From assembly GCA_027023145.1 (NCBI GenBank), contig JALVWV010000183.1, forward strand, positions 1-10,427: DNA of 10,427 bases, read 5' to 3'. Origin of the DNA: Campylobacteraceae bacterium. Its GTDB lineage: Bacteria; Campylobacterota; Campylobacteria; Campylobacterales; Sulfurovaceae. Below, one piece after another: positions 6,901-10,427 of this stretch. How positions within the stretch are numbered: the first letter of the stretch is position 1; the number at the start of each line of letters is the position of its first letter. A model generated the notes under the pieces. The model was not told the DNA's origin, made no database searches, and was given only the letters and a program-made list of their open reading frames with translations. Both the position numbers and the translations under genes were made by a program.

Positions 6901-7017
6901 GGTTTGCGCCTCTGCAGTCCTCAACACTCCGCCAAATGCTTCGTGCAACCGTTCAAGGAATAACTGCATGTGAATTTTCCGTTATCCTGCCGTAGCAGAA
7001 TAAGGAACGCGATTGTA
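6901..7017 (-). promoter_or_regulatory. Candidate rpsB distal promoter and structured 5' leader
   Basis: A minus-strand TACAAT (7012-7017, context TTTTCGATACAATCG) predicts a start near 7004 and a leader of about 165 nt. The leader begins with a 9-bp hairpin, TTATTCTGC-TACG-GCAGGATAA (6982-7003, one G-U on the plus strand only as G-T), and contains a second long-range stem between GGTTGCAC (6943-6950) and GCGCAAACC (6901-6909, one bulged base). Other bacteria autoregulate rpsB-tsf through S2 binding to the leader; whether this leader does so is inference. No convincing short ORF lies in this 287-bp gap. Confidence 0.4.
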
Positions 7018-7089
7018 TCGAAAAGTTGATTAAAAGTTTTTGATATTAATTTGGTGATATTTTTCATGGCTTCATAAACTATATTCATA

Positions 7090-7117
7090 TATAATCGTTT
7101 AACAAACTAAACGATTA
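7090..7117 (+). promoter_or_regulatory. -10 box and 10-bp inverted repeat before the ATPase gene
   Basis: TATAAT lies at 7090-7095. A perfect inverted repeat, TAATCGTTTA (7092-7101) and TAAACGATTA (7108-7117) with a 6-nt spacer ACAAAC, begins inside the -10 box and ends on the first base of the AGGA Shine-Dalgarno (7117-7120). The position fits a repressor operator covering the start site. As RNA, a 10-bp hairpin abutting the ribosome-binding site is also possible. Confidence 0.55.
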
Positions 7118-7126
7118 GGACAAAAA

Positions 7127-8332
7127 ATGAAAAGCCTGTTAAACGATCTGCTCGAGCTCTCCAACAGGAAGCTTCGTGCAAACACAATACAGTATCGCAG
7201 AGGAATGTTTGATGAGATTCGCGGAAGTGATTCCCGGTTTATCGGCATCTATGGCTCGAGGGGGGTGGGCAAGACGACACTGATGCTGCAAATCGCTCAG
7301 GAGATGGAGTACGAAGCGGATGAGATACTTTATGTCTCGTGTGACCACCCGATCCTCAGTGATGTTTCTCTGTTTGGACTTGTTGAGTATTTTTACAAGT
7401 ATGGGGGCAAATGCATCTTTATCGATGAAGTACACGAAGCATCCAACTACGAACAGGAGCTCAAAAGCATCAGCGATTTTCTCGATATCAAACTTTTTTT
7501 CTCGGGCTCGAGTGCGATCAAGCTGACCAACGCATCCTTCGCGAGGAGATTTGCCATGTTTCACCTTCCTGTTTTGTCGTTCAGGGAGTATCTCGAATTG
7601 TCCCTGGAGTGTGTGTTGCCGAGTTATCGTTTTGAGGAAATTACCGCAAACCATACAACGATAGCCAACACGCTCCTGCAAACGCTTGGAGAACAAAAAA
7701 TACTGAAACATTTCAGCGAGTATCTCAGAGTGGGTGCTTATCCGTTTTATTTCAGCAACCGACAAAATTACCAGCAGATGCTGCTCGATACGGTCAATAC
7801 GATTCTGCACACCGATCTGGGCTCTGTGTACAACCTGAGTGGGGAGAAAATCGTGGTGCTGAGGAAACTTCTCAACAGCATCTGTGTCTCAGATCCACTG
7901 GAACTGAGCATGGAAAGTTTGTCCCGAAAAGTGGGGGTCTCCAAAGCCACACTCTACAAATACATAGGGTACCTGCACAAAGCAGAACTCTTACGACACA
8001 TCACCTACGAGGGCAAAAGATTTCAGTCGATGCAGAAACCGGACAAGCTCTACCTCTCAAACCCTGCGCTTTTTCATACCCTGTGCCTCAAGCCAAAAAT
8101 AGGAACACTGCGAGAGAGTTTCTTTGCTTCGCAGGTCAGTTTCCGATCATCGCTTCATTACGTCACGCGTGGGGATTTTCTGGTCGATGAAATCTATACG
8201 ATAGAAATAGGGGGCAAAAACAAGGGATTTGAGCAAATCAAAGAGATCCCGGACAGCTTCGTAGCCGCTGATGATATTGAAGTGGGATTTGGGAACAAAA
8301 TACCGCTTTGGCTTTTTGGGTTTTTGTATTAA
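7127..8332 (+). CDS. AAA_14/DUF4143-type ATPase, function unknown
   Basis: This 401-aa protein belongs to the widespread ATPase family with a C-terminal DUF4143 nuclease-like fold. Walker A is GSRGVGKTT (43-51), Walker B is CIFIDEVH (96-103), a sensor-1-like LFFSGSS follows (123-129), and FARRF (138-142) supplies possible arginine fingers. Residues about 260-295 (LSRKVGVSKATLYKYIGYLHKAELL) form a winged-helix segment. The C-terminus has ESFF (330), RGDFLVD (348-354) and YTIEIGGKNK (357-366), a degenerate PD-(D/E)XK-like array. No member's physiological role is well established. AGGA lies six bases before the ATG. It is the only complete plus-strand gene between fusA and the right edge, flanked by unrelated minus-strand genes, and has its own promoter with an inverted repeat, which suggests independent acquisition. 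Confidence 0.88.
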   Translation: MKSLLNDLLELSNRKLRANTIQYRRGMFDEIRGSDSRFIGIYGSRGVGKTTLMLQIAQEMEYEADEILYVSCDHPILSDVSLFGLVEYFYKYGGKCIFIDEVHEASNYEQELKSISDFLDIKLFFSGSSAIKLTNASFARRFAMFHLPVLSFREYLELSLECVLPSYRFEEITANHTTIANTLLQTLGEQKILKHFSEYLRVGAYPFYFSNRQNYQQMLLDTVNTILHTDLGSVYNLSGEKIVVLRKLLNSICVSDPLELSMESLSRKVGVSKATLYKYIGYLHKAELLRHITYEGKRFQSMQKPDKLYLSNPALFHTLCLKPKIGTLRESFFASQVSFRSSLHYVTRGDFLVDEIYTIEIGGKNKGFEQIKEIPDSFVAADDIEVGFGNKIPLWLFGFLY

Positions 8333-8410
8333 GATCCATACGAGTAGCCACCTACGGCCACCACACCGTCGGCAGGTGCACCGTATGCACCACGCCAGAG
8401 ATGTCCAGTG
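8333..8410. other. Convergent gap with small hairpin, no gene
   Basis: This 78-bp gap lies between two convergent stop codons. GGTGCA (8375-8380) and TGCACC (8386-8391) form a 6-bp hairpin with a 5-nt loop. No T-tract follows on either strand, so termination by it is unproven. Confidence 0.3.
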
Positions 8411-9226
8411 TCAGGGCGACGCTGGCGTGGATCGCCAATACGTATCCATTCGATTGAACCACCCCCTACGGAACCGACTCAAGCGACGCTCGGGAGGCGC
8501 GATGTGGGTCAGACGTTCGAGGACAACCTTGCCTGCCATAGCAAACGCATGGTAGGGATTGGGATCGCGGGGATTCATTCGGGTGAGCACCTGATAGAGC
8601 CCCCACCCTTTGCCCTGATAGCGCTCCTCTTTGTTGATACCGTCCCCTTTGAAATTGATGTAATCGATGAGGATATAGGCTCCCTGCGGATCAATCGAAC
8701 CATTTTTGCGGTAGAGGAGTCGGCGATAGTTTTTCTCAACAATCTTCCCCTGTCCGTGGGCGCGTGCATAGGCAAGTATCCGGGGAAGCGAGGCATTGAG
8801 CCGATGGAGCATGAAACGTGCCTGAAGCCCTTTGGTGCGATCCATGAAAGCGGTGAGTTCCCGCATTTTTTTCGTATTGGCCTTCTTGGCGCGGCGCCAC
8901 TGCTCATAGCTGTGCCAGACACAGTGGGTCTCGGGCGTCAGCCACCGGGGCGACCGGGCACCATGGGCGGTAATGTAGCGCAGCATCGGCGGAAACGCCT
9001 CCCAAAACCACATCGGTTTCTCGGCGGTAAACCAGATAAAATGCCCGATCCCCACCGAAGCAAACTCCTCCCCTTTGTTCCACCACACCAGCTTGCTCCG
9101 TTTACCCGAGCCCTCATTGAGCCAAATTTTGCGAGCGATCTGGTTGGCCTGCGCATCGGTGAGGCGGAGTTTGGAGGCGTGGAGAGTAGAGAGGAGAAGG
9201 AAGAGGAGGAGTATGAGTTTTTTCAT
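8411..9226 (-). CDS. Conserved-looking secreted protein, possibly lysozyme-like
   Basis: This is a 271-aa protein with a clear Sec signal peptide (MKKLILLLFLLLSTLHA, cleavage probably after residue 17), so it is periplasmic or exported. The mature N-terminus has a dense motif block: KIWLNEGSGK (33-42), WWN.GEEFASVGIGHFIW (48-65), then many Trp/Phe residues (PMWFWEAFP). A second block near the C-terminus is YQGKGWGLYQVLTRMNP (203-219). The NEG...GE...GIGH arrangement recalls Glu-based lysozyme/GH24-like sites (E38 and E53/E54 as candidates), but I cannot place it in a named family and the enzymatic role is speculative. The protein is basic overall. AAGGA is seven to eight bases before the ATG. 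An antisense open frame of similar length exists but has no comparable signals. Confidence 0.8.
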   Translation of the reverse strand: MKKLILLLFLLLSTLHASKLRLTDAQANQIARKIWLNEGSGKRSKLVWWNKGEEFASVGIGHFIWFTAEKPMWFWEAFPPMLRYITAHGARSPRWLTPETHCVWHSYEQWRRAKKANTKKMRELTAFMDRTKGLQARFMLHRLNASLPRILAYARAHGQGKIVEKNYRRLLYRKNGSIDPQGAYILIDYINFKGDGINKEERYQGKGWGLYQVLTRMNPRDPNPYHAFAMAGKVVLERLTHIAPPERRLSRFRRGWFNRMDTYWRSTPASP

Positions 9227-9263
9227 GCGGGTTCCTTTTTAAAATGTTCCTCCCCCCCGATAG

Positions 9264-9287
9264 AATAAAAGCGTTGCACCGCAACGC
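9264..9287 (-). terminator. Intrinsic terminator after moaE (within element B)
   Basis: On the minus strand a perfect 7-bp GC-rich stem with a 3-nt loop, GCGTTGCGGTGCAACGC, is followed at once by TTTTATTC, starting 13 nt after the moaE stop. This is a good match to a Rho-independent terminator. Confidence 0.6.
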
Positions 9288-9325
9288 ATACCAAAACTCC
9301 TAATTCCTCACTCCTAATTCCTCAC
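9264..9325 (-). repeat. Dispersed element copy B, fused to the 3' end of moaE
   Basis: In minus orientation this holds four 7-mer units (AGGAATT, AGGAGTG, AGGAATT, AGGAGTT; 9295-9322), then TTGGTAT, then the hairpin GCGTTGC-GGT-GCAACGC (9271-9287), then TTTTATT. Equivalently it is a 14-nt unit repeated exactly (9298-9311, 9312-9325). The last codons and the TAG stop of moaE lie inside the array. Confidence 0.75.
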
Positions 9326-9770
9326 CCTTTTGGCTTCCAGCCAAAACTCCCGCTCCTTCCATCGGCGTACTCCGATCCTCGGCATAAATCCGCTTGCCGT
9401 CGATCACGTCGTACTTCCAGATGGGGGCATTGGCTTTGAAGTCTTCGACAAATGCATCAATGAGCTCCAGTGCTACCCGCCGCTGGGGCGAAAAGACCGC
9501 CGAGATGTACGAAGAGGTGTGCACTGGCACGTCACCCACGGCATGGGCAAACTTCACGATCGCCCCTCGCTCGGCTGCGCGTGCCTGCCACCCTTCAAAC
9601 CATGTCCGAAGGATCGGCTCATAGATATCAAAACTGAGCGCCTCGATCCCCCCCTCTTCACGAATGATCCCCACAAACGGGATATACGCACCGTAATTGC
9701 TCTGCTGGTGCTCATCCAGCCAGCGCCCGAAGATGGTCTTCACGTCCAGTGATCCATTATACAGCTCCAT
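9300..9770 (-). CDS. moaE: Molybdopterin synthase catalytic subunit MoaE
   Basis: MoaE forms the large subunit of molybdopterin synthase; with thiocarboxylated MoaD it converts cyclic pyranopterin monophosphate to molybdopterin. Family motifs include GAYIPFVGIIREE (27-39), HAVGDVPVHTSSYISAVFSPQRR (76-98 region), and PIWKYDVIDGKRIY, in which the lysines fall at 119 and 126, the positions of the catalytic lysines reported for E. coli MoaE. GGAGG lies just upstream of the ATG. The natural C-terminus probably ends near GAGVLA (residue 144). The last residues (about 150-156, EELGVRN) and the stop codon are read from repeat element B, so the tail appears to be an acquired extension. It lies 170 bp downstream of moaD on the same strand. 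Confidence 0.95.
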   Translation of the reverse strand: MELYNGSLDVKTIFGRWLDEHQQSNYGAYIPFVGIIREEGGIEALSFDIYEPILRTWFEGWQARAAERGAIVKFAHAVGDVPVHTSSYISAVFSPQRRVALELIDAFVEDFKANAPIWKYDVIDGKRIYAEDRSTPMEGAGVLAGSQKGEELGVRN

Positions 9771-9828
9771 GCCTTCCCTCCGATTTCATTTCATATCTCC
9801 TCACCATTGATCCATGCATTACCCAAAA

Positions 9829-9875
9829 GGGGCTGGGACTTCAGTCCCACCAAACGCGACTGAAGTCGCGTCCCC
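9829..9875 (-). other. Paired self-complementary hairpins in moaD-moaE spacer
   Basis: GGGACTTCAGTCCC (9835-9848) and CGCGACTGAAGTCGCG (9855-9870) are each perfect inverted repeats. Their cores, GACTTCAGTC and GACTGAAGTC, are also exact reverse complements of each other. GGGG (9829-9832) and CCCC (9872-9875) can close the pair. The region can therefore fold as two hairpins or as one 10-bp long-range stem. Confidence 0.6.
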
Positions 9876-9880
9876 ATCCA

Positions 9881-9933
9881 ACAAAAGCGTTGCAAAGCAA
9901 CGCCAACCAAAACTCCTAATTCCTAATTCCTCA
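9881..9933 (-). repeat. Dispersed element copy C, downstream of moaD
   Basis: In minus orientation three 7-mer units (AGGAATT, AGGAATT, AGGAGTT; 9911-9931) begin about 10 bases after the moaD stop codon. They are followed by TTGG, the hairpin GCGTTGC-TTT-GCAACGC (9887-9903), and TTTTGTT. The hairpin plus T-run could terminate moaD transcripts. If it does so efficiently, moaE needs its own promoter. Confidence 0.75.
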
Positions 9934-9940
9934 TTTAAAC

Positions 9941-10162
9941 CTATCCCCCGCAAACCGGTGGCAAGATAGAGACCTTATCTCCATCTTTGAGCGGCGCATT
10001 TCGATCGGCGGTCATGGCATCATTGATCGCCACGGCTGAGGTGCCAAGCCATTCGCTCACCCCTTCAACATTCTTGAGTGCTTCAGCCAATTCACCCAGC
10101 GTTCCCGCTTCGACCTCCATCGGCGGCTTTCCGATGGGGCCAAGAAATTCTACTGTGATCAT
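9941..10162 (-). CDS. moaD: Molybdopterin synthase sulfur carrier subunit MoaD
   Basis: MoaD is a small ubiquitin-fold sulfur carrier. Its C-terminal Gly-Gly is adenylylated and thiocarboxylated (by MoeB and a sulfurtransferase) and donates sulfur within the MoaD-MoaE complex. The protein is 73 aa, starts MITVEFLGP, contains the typical LKDGDKVSILPPV strand and ends in CGG, leaving the essential GG at the extreme C-terminus. The Shine-Dalgarno AGGAG is four bases before the ATG. It precedes moaE but is separated from it by a spacer filled with repeat and hairpin sequence. Its own leader carries a large palindromic structure. Confidence 0.94.
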   Translation of the reverse strand: MITVEFLGPIGKPPMEVEAGTLGELAEALKNVEGVSEWLGTSAVAINDAMTADRNAPLKDGDKVSILPPVCGG

Positions 10163-10186
10163 ATTCTCCTGCCTTAATGTTCATTG

Positions 10187-10288
10187 GTGCAGGCTTTTGA
10201 GGCAACGGCGACAAAGTCGCGCTTCAGACCCGAAGGGTCGCCGAAGGCGATTGGCGACTGCCGGAGTCGTTGGCTCAAAAGCCTGCAC
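10187..10288 (-). repeat. 102-bp multi-branched palindromic element in moaD leader
   Basis: Perfect 15-bp terminal inverted repeats (10187-10201 and 10274-10288) are extended after one mismatch by CAACG/CGTTG (10203-10207, 10268-10272). Inside lie four small hairpins: GCGAC-AAA-GTCGC (10208-10220), GACCC-GAA-GGGTC (10227-10239), GCC-GAA-GGC (10240-10248) and CGACT-GCCGG-AGTCG (10255-10269, competing by two bases with the outer stem). It ends 24 bp upstream of the moaD start. It may be a cis-regulatory RNA, or a small non-coding repeat with terminal inverted repeats. Confidence 0.7.
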
Positions 10289-10302
10289 GCCCGAAAAGAT
10301 GC

Positions 10303-10330
10303 CACGATTATAATCGTGCTTGGATATAAT
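10303..10330. promoter_or_regulatory. Palindrome and divergent -10 boxes between moaD and mqnA-like gene
   Basis: CACGATTATAATCGTG (10303-10318) is a perfect 16-bp palindrome that contains TATAAT on both strands. The minus-strand copy (10307-10312) predicts a moaD transcript starting near 10300 with a leader of about 138 nt. On the plus strand a separate TTGGATATAAT with TATAAT at 10325-10330 is well placed for the mqnA-like gene, with a leader of about 26 nt, and the palindrome would then cover its upstream side. Confidence 0.5.
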
Positions 10331-10362
10331 TGCCCTTAAGAAAGACAAAATATGGAGGCGAC

Positions 10363-10427
10363 ATGCTCTTTGGTTCGATCCAGTATCTCAATCTCCTCCC
10401 GTTCCAGCTCTTCCTCAAGCGTGCCCT
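10363..10427 (+). CDS. MqnA-like menaquinone (futalosine pathway) protein, 5' end only
   Basis: Only 21 codons and two bases are in the window. The peptide MLFGSIQYLNLLPFQLFLKR has the (I)xYLNxLPF start of the MqnA/MqnD periplasmic-binding-fold family; in Campylobacterota, MqnA (chorismate dehydratase) starts very similarly. MqnA makes the first committed intermediate of the futalosine menaquinone pathway. GGAGG at 10354-10358 lies four bases before the ATG, and a TATAAT is 33 bp upstream. With so little sequence the family call is good but MqnA versus a paralogue is not settled. Confidence 0.65.
   Translation, partial: MLFGSIQYLNLLPFQLFLKRA

Noticed and set aside
6901..6950. tRNA-like look of the stem GGTTTGCGC ... 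GTGCAACC
   Set aside because: No T-loop, anticodon arm or D-loop consensus can be found inside; it fits better as part of the rpsB leader.
8408..9268. 286-codon plus-strand open frame opposite the secreted protein gene, slightly longer than it
   Set aside because: The minus-strand frame has a signal peptide, Shine-Dalgarno and dense conserved-looking motifs; the plus-strand frame is Pro/Arg-rich, lacks a ribosome-binding site and runs into repeat element B.
9295..9325. CRISPR-like short repeats
   Set aside because: Units are 7-14 bp, directly adjacent with no spacers, and recur as a mobile intergenic pattern; no cas genes are nearby.
10187..10288. Integron attC site
   Set aside because: The outer ends lack RYYYAAC/GTTRRRY core boxes and no integrase or cassette array is present.
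10187..10288. Target-site duplication flanking the moaD-leader element
   Set aside because: The flanking bases (TTCATTG on the left, GCCCGAA on the right) show no direct repeat, so transposition cannot be shown from this window.

Overview
The window looks like chromosome from a free-living Campylobacterota (epsilonproteobacterial) bacterium, probably a Sulfurimonas/Sulfuricurvum-type chemolithotroph. This is inferred from the S2 N-terminus (MVTMKDLLECGMHFGHQ), an EF-Ts of about 350 residues, a MoeA with an LPGFAYSS motif, the start of a menaquinone/futalosine-pathway MqnA-like gene, and repeated promoters of the form TTGGATATAAT with no clear -35 box. No database search was possible, so the taxon is an inference.

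Layout. 1-1947 (+) is the 3' part of fusA (EF-G). It converges on a minus-strand group that reads lolD-like ABC ATPase (3856-4500), YceB/DUF1439-like lipoprotein (3251-3802), then moeA (1998-3200). After a 213-bp spacer holding a repeat element come tsf (4714-5766) and rpsB (5769-6839), transcribed rpsB to tsf on the minus strand. The S2 protein carries an unusual acidic/Ala-Lys linker and a helix-hairpin-helix-type C-terminal domain. A 287-bp divergent spacer separates rpsB from a lone plus-strand AAA_14/DUF4143-type ATPase (7127-8332), which has a perfect 10-bp inverted repeat between its -10 box and its Shine-Dalgarno. Convergent to it is a secreted protein of unknown function (8411-9226, minus). 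Next come moaE (9300-9770) and moaD (9941-10162), both minus, and finally the first 21 codons of a divergent mqnA-like gene (10363 onward, plus).

Functionally, three molybdenum-cofactor genes lie here (moaD and moaE, the two subunits of molybdopterin synthase, and moeA for molybdenum insertion) alongside core translation genes (fusA, rpsB, tsf).

The least ordinary content is between genes. A small dispersed element occurs three times (4581-4635, 9264-9325, 9881-9933). It consists of 3-4 tandem copies of a 7-mer AGGAATT, a constant TTGG block, and a 7-bp triloop hairpin followed by TTTTATT. The hairpin shows two compensatory base-pair changes between copies, so its structure is under constraint. 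One copy has become the 3' end of moaE. The moaD leader contains a 102-bp multi-branched palindromic element closed by a perfect 15-bp stem, and the moaD-moaE spacer contains two hairpins that are complementary to each other and could form alternative folds.
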